DNA from: JALORV01 sp963707445
GTDB taxonomy: Bacteria; Pseudomonadota; Gammaproteobacteria; Burkholderiales; Burkholderiaceae_F
Direction: 5' to 3'
Length of the DNA stretch: 64,000 nt
Assembly (NCBI GenBank): GCA_963707445.1
Contig: CAVPPW010000050.1
Span: 1 to 64,000, forward strand
The notes beneath the pieces were generated by a model, which saw only the letters and a list, made by a program, of their open reading frames with translations, was not told the origin of the DNA and did not search any database. Shown here piece after piece: positions 1 through 8,431 of the stretch (position 1 is its first letter; every line of letters begins with the position of its first letter). Both the position numbers and the translations under genes were made by a program.

Positions 1-1004
1 TGGGACGATCGGGACTGTTGGTTCCTATTCACGCCGTCGAAGCGGAGATCGAGCAGGAACTCGAGCAGCCGTGGCACTGCGTCGAAGCACGGCGGCTTGG
101 CAAGGTCAAGCGGCTCGACGATGCGGCTGGCCGCTACATCGAGTTCTGCAAGCGCACGTTCCCGACCGAGTTCGACCTGAAAGGACTGAAGATCGTTGTC
201 GACAGCGCCCATGGCGCGGCTTATCACGTTGCGCCGCACGTGTTCCACGAACTCGGCGCCGATGTCGTCTGGCACGGCGCTTCGCCCAACGGCATGAACA
301 TCAACGACGGCGTTGGCGCACTCTACGGCGAGCAGCTCGCGCACGCGGTGCAGGCGAACGAGGCCGACTTCGGCATTGCGCTCGACGGCGATGCCGACCG
401 GGTGCTGATCTGCGACGGCCAGGGACGGCTCTACAACGGCGACGAACTGCTCTATGTCGTCGTGCGCGACCGCATGCGGCTCGGACGGGTGGCTGGCACG
501 GTCGGCACGCTGATGACCAACTATGCGTTGGAGCGCCGCTTCGCCGAACTCGGCGTGCCATTTGCGCGCGCGAAGGTCGGCGACCGCTATGTGCTGGAAC
601 TGCTCGAGGACAAGGGCTGGCTGTACGGCGGCGAAGGTTCTGGCCATCTGCTCTGTCTTGATTGCCATACCACCGGCGACGGCACCGTCAGTGCACTGCA
701 GGTGCTGGCCGCCGTGCGCCGCAGTGGCCAGTCGCTCGCGGAGCTGACTGCGGATCTCGTGCTGCTGCCGCAAGCGCTCGTTAACGCGCGCATCGAACGC
801 GGTTTCGACTGGAAATCCTATGCGCCGCTGGTCGACGAAATGACCGAGGTCGAACGCGAGCTGCGCGGCGCGGGCCGCATCCTGATTCGCCCGTCGGGCA
901 CCGAGCCGGTGCTGCGCGTGATGGTCGAAGCGGCCGAGCCGGAAATCGCAGAAGCGATGGCGCAGCGCCTGGCCAGTCGCGTCGGCGCTGCGGCGACGCA
1001 CTGA
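1..1004 (+). CDS. glmM: Phosphoglucosamine mutase GlmM, C-terminal three quarters (cut by window edge)
   Basis: GlmM converts glucosamine-6-phosphate to glucosamine-1-phosphate, the cytoplasmic step that feeds UDP-GlcNAc for peptidoglycan and lipopolysaccharide. The frame is open from base 3, so the gene starts upstream of the window; about 330 of the usual ~445 residues are present. The magnesium loop DGDADR is at about 384-401 and the phosphate-binding loop RPSGTEPVLR of the last domain is at about 889-918. The catalytic phosphoserine lies in the missing N-terminal part. The first few residues before VEAEIE do not match the family well, so a frame break near base 30 is possible. The pst operon follows after 296 bases, the usual Burkholderiales order. 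Family assignment is firm; the 5' boundary is not visible. Confidence 0.93.
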   Translation, partial: GRSGLLVPIHAVEAEIEQELEQPWHCVEARRLGKVKRLDDAAGRYIEFCKRTFPTEFDLKGLKIVVDSAHGAAYHVAPHVFHELGADVVWHGASPNGMNINDGVGALYGEQLAHAVQANEADFGIALDGDADRVLICDGQGRLYNGDELLYVVVRDRMRLGRVAGTVGTLMTNYALERRFAELGVPFARAKVGDRYVLELLEDKGWLYGGEGSGHLLCLDCHTTGDGTVSALQVLAAVRRSGQSLAELTADLVLLPQALVNARIERGFDWKSYAPLVDEMTEVERELRGAGRILIRPSGTEPVLRVMVEAAEPEIAEAMAQRLASRVGAAATH

Positions 1005-1178
1005 ACGAGCTGTGCTAGACCGCTTCACGCGGCGTCGGCTCTGCCACCGGTGCGCGCCGCAGCGGTTTCTGTAACGCCAAAAATTGGTGGGTTGCGGCGC
1101 GCCAGGAATGGCTCTCGGCGTGCGTGCGGCACAGTGTGCTCGGGATCCGCTCGGGAAGCGCGAGAGGGGAACTCGACG

Positions 1179-1234
1179 CTGTCATGTAAGCAGGGGCAGC
1201 CTGTCACCGAACTGTCATGCCGCCTCTTTAGACT
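1179..1234 (+). promoter_or_regulatory. Pho box array and -10 element of the pstS promoter
   Basis: Two 7-base PhoB half-sites separated by four bases, CTGTCAC-CGAA-CTGTCAT, lie at 1201-1218. A further exact CTGTCAT is at 1179-1185, 22 bases upstream, so three half-sites sit on an 11-base phase; the phased slot at 1190-1196 does not match. A -10-like TAGACT (1229-1234) begins 10 bases after the last half-site, and there is no good -35. This is the known layout of PhoB-activated promoters, where the Pho box replaces the -35. The gap 1005-1300 contains nothing else I can support. Confidence 0.85.
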
Positions 1235-1300
1235 CGGGGCATGGCGAAAGTGCGCTTTGCGCCTGAATCCAGTCCTGCCCGAACTCCTGAGGTGCATTTC

Positions 1301-2338
1301 ATGAGACACGTTTCGATCAAGGCAGTGGCGGCGGGTTTAGCGTTCGCCGGTGCACTCTCTGTCGCGACGGCCCAGGAGGTCACGGGCGCGGGCGCGACCT
1401 TTCCGGCGCCCTTGTATTCGAAGTGGGCCGATGCCTATAACAAGGCGACCGGGGTTCGCATCAACTACCAGTCCGTCGGCTCGGGGGCGGGCTTGCGGCA
1501 GATCCGCGGCAAGACGGTGGACTTCGGTGCTTCCGACATGCCGTTGACCGACGAGGAACTGCAAAAGGACGGCCTGATCCAGTTCCCGACTGTGATCGGC
1601 GGTGTGGTACCCATTTTCAATATTCCCGGTATCGCGACGCGCCAGATGAAGCTGACGGGCCAGGTCCTGGGTGACATTTATCTCGGCAAGATCACCAAGT
1701 GGAACGACCCGGCAATCGTCGCGCTCAATCCCGGCGTCAAGCTGCCGGATGCACAGATCTCGCCGGTGCGGCGCGCCGACGGTTCGGGAACGACCTTCAT
1801 CTTCACTAACTACCTATCGAAGGCGAACCCCGACTGGAAGTCGAAGGTGGGCGAGGGCACCGCGGTCAACTGGCCGGTCGGTGCGGGTGGCAAGGGTAAC
1901 GAAGGTGTCTCCGCCTTCGTCCAGCGCCTGCCGAATTCGATCGGCTACGTCGAGTATGCATACGCGAAGCAGAACAAGATGACCTATGCGCTGATGCAAA
2001 ATGCCGCCGGCGCATTCGTCGCACCGGAGGACGCTGCATTCAAAGCTGCAGCCGCTAGCGCGGACTGGTCGAAGTCGTTCTATCAGATCCTGACCAACCA
2101 GCCGGGCAAGGATTCGTGGCCCATCACCGGCGCCACGTTCATCATGATGCAGCTGAAGCAGGACAAGCCGCAGCAAGCGGCAGCGTCACTGAAGTTCTTC
2201 GACTGGGCCTACGCCAACGGTGACAAGATGGCCGACGATCTGGACTATGTGCCGCTGCCCGAAAGCGTCGAATCGCTGATCCGCCAGCAGTGGAGCAAGA
2301 TCACCGACACTGCCGGTAAGCCGGTCTACACGAAGTGA
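1301..2338 (+). CDS. pstS: Phosphate ABC transporter periplasmic binding protein PstS
   Basis: PstS binds inorganic phosphate in the periplasm and delivers it to the PstCAB permease. The 345-residue product begins with a signal peptide (basic MRHVSIK, then an alanine/leucine core ending near ATAQ). Mature motifs follow: GAGATFPAPLY, the phosphate-binding SVGSGAG and RADGSGTTF loops, and a C-terminal TFIMMQ segment. The ATG at 1301 is chosen because it begins the signal peptide and has a GA-rich ribosome site just upstream; an earlier in-frame start at 1241 would bury the signal. It is the first gene of pstSCAB-phoU-phoBR and follows the Pho box array, so it should be induced by phosphate starvation. 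Confidence 0.96.
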   Translation: MRHVSIKAVAAGLAFAGALSVATAQEVTGAGATFPAPLYSKWADAYNKATGVRINYQSVGSGAGLRQIRGKTVDFGASDMPLTDEELQKDGLIQFPTVIGGVVPIFNIPGIATRQMKLTGQVLGDIYLGKITKWNDPAIVALNPGVKLPDAQISPVRRADGSGTTFIFTNYLSKANPDWKSKVGEGTAVNWPVGAGGKGNEGVSAFVQRLPNSIGYVEYAYAKQNKMTYALMQNAAGAFVAPEDAAFKAAAASADWSKSFYQILTNQPGKDSWPITGATFIMMQLKQDKPQQAAASLKFFDWAYANGDKMADDLDYVPLPESVESLIRQQWSKITDTAGKPVYTK

Positions 2339-2345
2339 CACGAGC

Positions 2346-2380
2346 GCCCGTCGCGGGAAGCGCGCCTTCCCGCGAAGGGC
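2346..2380 (+). other. Stem-loop between pstS and pstC
   Basis: A perfect 9-base inverted repeat (CGCGGGAAG at 2352-2360, CTTCCCGCG at 2366-2374) with a 5-base loop is extended by GCCC/GGGC outer pairs. No T-run follows, so it is not a standard terminator. Such hairpins after the first gene of binding-protein transporter operons often protect the upstream mRNA and give the binding protein higher expression; that role is inferred here. Confidence 0.6.
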
Positions 2381-2435
2381 GTCCCGTACCGGGCTTCTGT
2401 GAGGCTGGTTCCATGTCCCGCGCGGAGGAGACTCT

Positions 2436-3455
2436 ATGATGGACGCTACCGTGTCCGAGTCCACATACCGCCACGACATCGCGAAGACCGCGCGGGAGCC
2501 TGAGGAGCCGCCGGCTCGCAAGTCGGCCCGCATAGCCGATCTGATTTTCCTGAATGTGACGCGGGGCGCGGCAATCCTAACGCTGCTGCTGCTGGCCGCG
2601 ATCATTGTTTCGTTGATCGCGGGCGCCTGGCCGTCGATCCGCGAATTCGGGCTCAAGTTTCTCTGGACCTCAGAGTGGGACCCGGTACAGGAGAGGTTCG
2701 GCGGCCTGGTGATGATCTACGGCACGCTGATGACGTCGCTGATCGCCCTCGTCATCGCCGTGCCGGTCAGCTTCGGCATTGCGCTGTTTCTGACCGAACT
2801 GTCGCCGAAGTGGCTGAAGCGACCGCTCGGCACCGCAATCGAACTGCTCGCGGCGATTCCCTCGATCGTCTATGGCATGTGGGGGCTACTGGTGTTTGCC
2901 CCGCTGCTTGCCACCTATGTGCAGATGCCGCTGCAGAAGGTCTTCGGAGGTGTCCCGGTGCTTGGAGCGCTTTTCTCAGGCGCGCCGGTCGGAATCGGCA
3001 TCCTGTCGGCCGGGATCATCCTCGCGATCATGATCATTCCTTTCATCGCGGCAGTGATGCGCGACGTGTTCGAGATCACGCCGCCGATGCTGAAGGAGTC
3101 GGCCTACGGCGTCGGAGCGACCACCTGGGAGGTGGTCTGGCGGGTCGTGTTGCCCTACACGAAGGCGGGCGTCATCGGCGGGGTCATGCTGGGGCTGGGG
3201 CGCGCGCTGGGTGAAACGATGGCCGTGACCTTTGTCATCGGCAACTTCAACCAGCTCAACAGCCTGTCGCTTTTCGAAGCCGCCAACTCGATCACTTCCG
3301 CGCTGGCGAACGAATTTGCGGAGGCTACGCCGGGCCTGCACGAGGCTTCGCTGATCTACCTCGGACTGATCCTGTTCCTGATCACGCTCGTGGTGCTGTC
3401 CTTCAGCAAGTATCTTCTGATGACGATGAAGCGCGGCGAGGGATCGAAGACATGA
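2436..3455 (+). CDS. pstC: Phosphate ABC transporter permease PstC
   Basis: PstC is one of the two inner-membrane permease subunits of the phosphate importer. The 339-residue protein has a charged cytoplasmic N-terminus of about 45 residues followed by six predicted membrane segments. The permease coupling loop (EAA-type) lies around MLKESAYGVGATTWEVVWRV and GLGRALGETMAV. The start ATGATG is preceded by a strong GGAGGAG ribosome site. Its last four bases overlap pstA (ATGA), so the two permeases are probably translationally coupled. Length and motifs are normal for the family. Confidence 0.95.
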   Translation: MMDATVSESTYRHDIAKTAREPEEPPARKSARIADLIFLNVTRGAAILTLLLLAAIIVSLIAGAWPSIREFGLKFLWTSEWDPVQERFGGLVMIYGTLMTSLIALVIAVPVSFGIALFLTELSPKWLKRPLGTAIELLAAIPSIVYGMWGLLVFAPLLATYVQMPLQKVFGGVPVLGALFSGAPVGIGILSAGIILAIMIIPFIAAVMRDVFEITPPMLKESAYGVGATTWEVVWRVVLPYTKAGVIGGVMLGLGRALGETMAVTFVIGNFNQLNSLSLFEAANSITSALANEFAEATPGLHEASLIYLGLILFLITLVVLSFSKYLLMTMKRGEGSKT

Positions 3456-4327
3456 ACGCGATTGCCCAACCCGTCGGCACCGACTATCGCCTGCCGCTGC
3501 ACCGACGCCGCAAGCTCGTCAACACGATTGCGCTGTCGCTTTCGCTGGCAGCGATGGCTTTCGGTCTCGTCTGGCTGATCTGGATTCTGTGGGACACGCT
3601 GTGGCTGGGGATCAAGGGCCTGAGCGCAGCGGTATTCGTGCAGGACACCCCACCGCCGAATGCGGACGCCGGCGGACTGCGCAACGCCATCATCGGATCC
3701 GCGGGCATGGTGCTGGCGGCGACGGCCGTCGGAACGCCGATCGGCATCCTTGCGGGGATCTACCTCGCCGAGTACGGCCAGCGCGGCTGGCTCGGCAGCG
3801 TCACGCGCTTCATCAACGACATTCTGCTTTCCGCGCCGTCGATCGTCATCGGGCTCTTCGTCTACACGATCATCGTCGCGCAGACGCACCAGTTTTCCGC
3901 ATTCGCCGGCATCGTGGCGCTGGCGCTGATCGTGATCCCGGTCGTGATCCGGACGACCGAGAACATGCTTGCGCTGATCCCCAACGCGCTGCGCGAGGCG
4001 ACTTTTGCGCTCGGCGCACCGAAGTGGGTCGTGATCCAGCGCGTGACCCTCAAGGCGGCGCGCGCCGGTGTCGTCACTGGGGTGCTGCTCGCGGTCGCCC
4101 GGATCGCCGGCGAAACCGCGCCGCTGCTCTTTACTGCGCTCTCGAACCAGTTCTTCACGCTCAGCCTCGATCAGCCGATGGCGAGCCTGCCGGTCACGAT
4201 CTTCAAGTTCGCGATGAGTCCCTTCTCGAACTGGCAGGAACTGGCGTGGGTCGGGGTCTTCATCATCACCGTGGGAGTGCTCGTGCTGAATATTCTGGCT
4301 CGGGTGCTGTTCCGGCACAGGCACTAG
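3452..4327 (+). CDS. pstA: Phosphate ABC transporter permease PstA
   Basis: PstA is the second membrane permease subunit and pairs with PstC. The 291-residue product shows six predicted transmembrane stretches and the conserved coupling loop (REATFALGAPKW, then ARIAGETAPLLFT). It begins inside the pstC stop region (ATGA overlap) and ends nine bases before pstB, so the whole permease is encoded as one tight block. Nothing unusual is seen in length or motifs. Confidence 0.95.
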   Translation: MNAIAQPVGTDYRLPLHRRRKLVNTIALSLSLAAMAFGLVWLIWILWDTLWLGIKGLSAAVFVQDTPPPNADAGGLRNAIIGSAGMVLAATAVGTPIGILAGIYLAEYGQRGWLGSVTRFINDILLSAPSIVIGLFVYTIIVAQTHQFSAFAGIVALALIVIPVVIRTTENMLALIPNALREATFALGAPKWVVIQRVTLKAARAGVVTGVLLAVARIAGETAPLLFTALSNQFFTLSLDQPMASLPVTIFKFAMSPFSNWQELAWVGVFIITVGVLVLNILARVLFRHRH

Positions 4328-4336
4328 GAGTCCAAC

Positions 4337-5125
4337 ATGGACATGGCGACCAGCGCGCTCAAGGCGACCGAGAAGGTCAAGATGAAGGTGCGCGGCCTCA
4401 ATTTCTACTATGGCAAGTTCCAAGCGCTGAAGAACATCAATCTCGAGATCCCCGAGAAAAAGGTGACCGCCTTCATCGGGCCCTCGGGCTGCGGCAAGTC
4501 GACGCTGCTGCGGGTGTTCAACCGCATGTTCGAGCTGTATCCGGAGCAGCGCGCCGAAGGCGAGGTCAATGTCGACGGTGAAAACGTACTGACCTCGAAG
4601 GAAGACGTGGCGCTGATCCGGGCCAAGATCGGGATGGTGTTCCAGAAGCCGACGCCATTTCCGATGTCGATCTACGACAATATTGCCTTTGGCGTGAAGC
4701 TGTTCGAGAACCTGCCGAAACCCGCGCTCGACGATCGCGTGGAGTGGGCGCTGCGCAAGGGCGCCCTGTGGAACGAGGTGAAGGACAAGCTGGGACAGAG
4801 CGGCACCAGCCTTTCGGGCGGCCAGCAGCAGCGGCTGTGCATCGCCCGCGGTATCGCGGTGCGGCCCGAAATCATCCTGTTCGACGAGCCGTGTTCGGCG
4901 CTCGATCCGATCTCGACCGCCAAGATCGAGGAGCTGATCGACGAGCTCAAGTCGGAGTACACCGTTGCGATCGTCACGCACAACATGCAGCAGGCGGCAC
5001 GCGTCTCGGACTACACCGCCTACATGTACCTCGGCGATTTGGTGGAATTTGGCGAGACCGACCAGATCTTCATCAAGCCGAGGAAGAAAGAAACCGAGGC
5101 CTACATCACGGGCCGCTTCGGCTGA
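4337..5125 (+). CDS. pstB: Phosphate ABC transporter ATPase PstB
   Basis: PstB hydrolyses ATP to drive phosphate import through PstCA. The 262-residue protein carries Walker A GPSGCGKST (residues 48-56), a Q-loop in MVFQKPTPFPMS, the ABC signature LSGGQQQR near residue 160, Walker B ILFDEP near residue 181, and a switch histidine in VTHNMQQ. The ATG at 4337 has GGAG just upstream; a second ATG two codons later is possible. PstB is also thought to take part with PhoU and PhoR in phosphate signalling, which fits the downstream genes. Confidence 0.96.
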   Translation: MDMATSALKATEKVKMKVRGLNFYYGKFQALKNINLEIPEKKVTAFIGPSGCGKSTLLRVFNRMFELYPEQRAEGEVNVDGENVLTSKEDVALIRAKIGMVFQKPTPFPMSIYDNIAFGVKLFENLPKPALDDRVEWALRKGALWNEVKDKLGQSGTSLSGGQQQRLCIARGIAVRPEIILFDEPCSALDPISTAKIEELIDELKSEYTVAIVTHNMQQAARVSDYTAYMYLGDLVEFGETDQIFIKPRKKETEAYITGRFG

Positions 5126-5153
5126 AGCACCGCAGCCAGCACAGGAGAACACG

Positions 5154-5867
5154 ATGGGAACCGGCGATCACTCGATCAAGAAGTACGACGAGGAGCTCGA
5201 GTCGATGCGATCTCGCGTGCTGCAGATGGGCGGCCTGGTCGAATCCCAGGTGCGCACCGCGCTCGACGCCTTCGAGACCGCGAACATCGAGCTGGCGCAG
5301 CAGGCCATCGATGCCGACAAGCGCGTCAACGATCTCCAGCTCGGCCTCGACCAGATGGTGAACCACGTGATCGCGCGCCGGCAGCCGACCGCGGGCGATC
5401 TGCGGATGATCATGGGGATTGCCAGGGCAACGACCGACATCGAGCGCATCGGCGACGAGGCGAGCAAGATCGCTCGGGCCGCAAAGTGGCTGCGCGAAAA
5501 GGACGGCAACGCCCGTGTCAACCGCGTCCCGGACATCCGTTATTCCGGCGAGGCGGCAATTTCGATGCTCCGGGGCGCACTCGATGCCTTCGCGCGGCTC
5601 GATGCGCAGGCCGCGGCAGCGATCCTCAAGGACGATCAAGGCATCGACGATCACTTCCGGGCCATCCTGCGCCAGCTGATCACGTTCATGATGGAAGACC
5701 CGCGCACGATTTCCGCATCGCTCGACACGGTCTGGGCGGCGAAGGCGATCGAGCGCATCGGTGATCATTCGAAGAACGTCGCCGAACACGTGATCTTCAT
5801 CTCGGCGGGCGTCGATGCGCGCCATTTGACGCCGGACGAAGTCGAGCGCGCCATTGCGCGCAGCTGA
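5154..5867 (+). CDS. phoU: Phosphate-specific transport system accessory protein PhoU
   Basis: PhoU is a cytoplasmic negative regulator that links Pst activity to the PhoR kinase. The 237-residue product has the two tandem three-helix PhoU repeats (around residues 20-110 and 120-210) with the metal-binding E/D-rich motifs TTDIERIGDEASKIA and AKAIERIGDHSKNVAEH. The ATG at 5154 with AGGAGAA six bases upstream marks the start; an in-frame extension upstream is only pstB read in another frame. It ends six bases before phoB. Confidence 0.95.
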   Translation: MGTGDHSIKKYDEELESMRSRVLQMGGLVESQVRTALDAFETANIELAQQAIDADKRVNDLQLGLDQMVNHVIARRQPTAGDLRMIMGIARATTDIERIGDEASKIARAAKWLREKDGNARVNRVPDIRYSGEAAISMLRGALDAFARLDAQAAAAILKDDQGIDDHFRAILRQLITFMMEDPRTISASLDTVWAAKAIERIGDHSKNVAEHVIFISAGVDARHLTPDEVERAIARS

Positions 5868-5873
5868 GGCCGG

Positions 5874-6573
5874 ATGATGCGCGCATCGATTCTTGTGGTC
5901 GAGGACGAGCCGGCGATCCAGGAGCTGGTTGCCTACACCTGCAGCAGCAACGGTTACACAGTGCGCCGCGCGGATTCGGTCGGCGCGGCACGCGATGCGA
6001 TCGTGCAGGAACTGCCGGACCTGGTGCTGCTCGACTGGATGCTCCCCGATAAGCCGGGACTCGAGTTGCTGAAGAACCTGCGGACCGAGGACCGTACGCG
6101 CGCGCTGCCGGTGATCATGCTGACCGCGCGTGGCGGCGAGGCGGACCGCGTCGTCGGCCTCGACACGGGCGCGGACGACTACGTCGTCAAGCCGTTTTCG
6201 CCGCGCGAGCTGGTGTCGCGGATCCGGGCGGTGTTCCGTCGCCGGGCGCCGCAGCACAGCGGCGAGGCGGTCGAATACGGCCCGATTACCGTCGATCCGG
6301 CCCGCCACGAGGTGCGGGCGAACGGTACAGCCGGTTCGTCTCGGCCTGGCGGAGTTCAAGCTGCTGAACTTCTTCGTCAGCCATCCGGAGCGGGTGTTTT
6401 CGCGCGCGCAGCTGCTCGACAGCGTCTGGGGCGACCACGTGTTCATCGAGGAACGCACGGTCGACGTGCACGTCCTGCGCCTGCGCAAGGCGCTGGCGCC
6501 GTCCGGCGCGCAGGCAGCTGGTGCAGACGGTCCGCGGATGGGCTACCGGCTGTCGACCCGCGCCGAACAGTGA
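5874..6573 (+). CDS. phoB: Phosphate regulon response regulator PhoB (three frame breaks)
   Basis: PhoB is the DNA-binding response regulator that activates the Pho regulon. The N-terminal receiver domain is intact, with the acidic pocket VVEDE, phospho-acceptor in LLDWMLPD and lysine in VVKPFSPREL. The OmpR-type winged helix is split. The frame moves near 6330, after VRANGT and before VRLGLAEFKLLN. It moves again near 6515, where the conserved QLVQTVRG is read in the third frame, and returns near 6538 at MGYRLS. The last two shifts compensate within about 25 bases, which points to base-calling errors rather than decay. Repaired, the protein has the normal ~230 residues. phoR follows 97 bases later. 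Confidence 0.88.
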
Positions 6574-6670
6574 GACGGCGTTCACCTGCGCGGGCCGCGC
6601 GACTGCGCCGCGCCGGACCGTCGGTACGCGCGGGCTAGACTTGCCGGATGCCGGACGTCTGAGGAACGCG

Positions 6671-8016
6671 ATGTTGAGCGTCTTGCTCGGCCCGCGCTGT
6701 TGCGGCTGGGCGTTGCTGGCCGTCATCGGCATCGTCGTCGGCTTCGTCTTCGGCGTCGTGCCGGCACTGTGGGTCGTCATCGTCGGCCTGCTGATGCAGC
6801 TGGCGGTCCACATGAACTACGCCAGCCGGCTCGCCGCCTGGCTCGAATCGCCGCGGCTCGACGATATCCCGAACGGCTGGGGCCTCTGGGCCGACGTCTT
6901 CGCGCGACTGTACCGCCAGCGGCGCACGACCGAGATCAACGAGCGACGCCTGCGTCGAGAACGAGGAGCGCTTCCGCCGCACGATCAGTGCGCTGCCCGA
7001 AGGCATCGTGCTGGTCGATGCCTCGCTGCAGATCGACTGGTGCAACCCGGTCGCCGAAGCAGCACCTCGGCGTGCGCCTGTCGGCCGACCAGGGCCTGCG
7101 CGTGACCAATCTCGTGCGCGATCCCGAGTTCGTCGAACTACATGACCTCGGCGCACTTCGAGGCGCCGCTGATGTTCCGGCCACTGGCGCGCCCGGGCTC
7201 GCGCTCGAAGTCCGCGTCGTCGACTTCGAGCCGGCGCGCTCGATCATCATCACGCGCGACATCACTCAGCGCGAGCGTGTCGATGCCGTGCGCCGCGACT
7301 TCATCGCCAATGTCTCGCATGAACTGCGCACGCCGCTGACGGTGGTCACCGGCTTCCTCGAGATGCTGCTCGACCGCGGCCCGCGGATGACGCGCGACGC
7401 GCCAGCATCACCTCGGCCTGATGCACGAGCAGGCCCAGCGCATGACGCGGCTGGTCGAGGACCTGCTGACGCTGTCGCGACTCGAGTCACGCGAGAACGT
7501 CGTGCCCGGACGATGTGGTCGATCGTGCGACAGCTCGTGCGCGAAGTCGGCGACGAGGCGAGGGCGCTGTCGAGTGGCCGGCATCGCATCAGCATCGACG
7601 CACCGCCGGCGTTCGTGCGCGGCAGCCGCGACGAGTTGCGCAGCGCGTTCGGCAACCTGGTCTCCAACGCGATTCGCTACACGCCGGAGGGCGGCCAGAT
7701 TTCGCTGCGCTGGATCGAGGCAGACGGCGAGGGCCGGTTCGAGGTCGAGGACACCGGCATCGGCATTGCGGCCGAGCATCTGTCGCGACTGACCGAGCGC
7801 TTCTACCGCGTCGACAAGAGCCGCTCGCGCGAAACCGGCGGCACCGGACTCGGCCTCGCGATCGTCAAGCACATCCTGCTGCGCCACGCCGGCCGGCTCG
7901 AGATCGCGTCCGAGATCGGGCAAGGGCAGCACCTTCAGCGCAGTGCTGCCGGCGAGCGGCTGATTCCGGTTGCGGGTCCGACGAAGCCAGATCCACGGCT
8001 GGAGCAGGCAGCCTGA
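6671..8016 (+). CDS. phoR: Phosphate regulon sensor histidine kinase PhoR (multiple frame breaks)
   Basis: PhoR autophosphorylates on histidine and controls PhoB according to phosphate supply. Read across frames, the product has two N-terminal membrane helices (WALLAVIGIVVGFVFG and the following segment), a PAS domain (FRRTISALPEGIVLVDAS), the H-box NVSHELRTPLTV near 7310, an N-box NLVSNAIRYTPEGG near 7660, and G-boxes DTGIGI and GTGLGLAIVKH near 7755-7870. Frame changes occur near 6955, 7060, 7138, 7200, 7400, 7505 and 7925. The end is uncertain: one frame stops at 7963 after SAVLPAS, the other at 8016. The ATG at 6671 has GAGGA upstream. As written no intact kinase can be made, but all motifs are conserved, so sequence error is the likely cause. 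Confidence 0.82.
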
Positions 8017-8044
8017 GACGGCCGGCCGCGGACCCCGCCGATGT

Positions 8045-8050
8045 TATGAT
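8045..8050 (+). promoter_or_regulatory. Candidate -10 element for the tRNA cluster
   Basis: TATGAT matches five of six bases of the sigma-70 -10 consensus and lies 11 bases before the 5' end of tRNA-Pro. No convincing -35 is seen at the expected distance, so this is only a candidate. Confidence 0.35.
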
Positions 8051-8061
8051 CGCCGCGCCCT

Positions 8062-8138
8062 CGGGGTGTAGCGCAGTCTGGTAGCGCGCCTGCTTTGGGA
8101 GCAGGATGTCGGGAGTTCGAATCTCTCCACCCCGACCA
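8062..8138 (+). tRNA. tRNA-Pro (anticodon TGG)
   Basis: A 77-base cloverleaf: acceptor CGGGGTG pairs with CACCCCG at the 3' side, followed by discriminator A and an encoded CCA. The anticodon loop CTTTGGGAG carries TGG, and the T-arm contains GTTCGAAT. It is the first of three co-directional tRNAs. Confidence 0.95.
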
Positions 8139-8172
8139 CGCGCCCTCCAGGGCGCACCCGGCGAGTTTCGAT

Positions 8173-8249
<77 letters not shown>

Positions 8250-8261
8250 GTCTTCTTGAGT

Positions 8262-8338
8262 GGTGGCTGTAGCTCAGTTGGTAGAGTCCCGGATTGTGAT
8301 TCCGGTTGTCGTGGGTTCGAGTCCCATCAGCCACCCCA
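8262..8338 (+). tRNA. tRNA-His (anticodon GTG)
   Basis: A cloverleaf with acceptor GTGGCTG/CAGCCAC, anticodon GTG in the loop ATTGTGATT, discriminator C and encoded CCA. The base before the acceptor is G (8262), as required for the extra G-1 paired with C73 that histidyl-tRNA synthetase recognises. Confidence 0.94.
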
Positions 8339-8431
8339 TCTCCAGCGGCAAGTCTTGACGATGCGGATTCGGCGCAGGCCGCCTATTCGGATCTGCAACG
8401 ACGGATCCGCTTTGCGAGGCTGAGGCCGCCG

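Noticed and set aside
3356..5152. 598-codon minus-strand open frame opposite pstC-pstA-pstB
   Set aside because: It is antisense to three intact, conserved genes and its translation is Arg/His/Asp-rich without any domain; a codon-bias shadow in GC-rich DNA.
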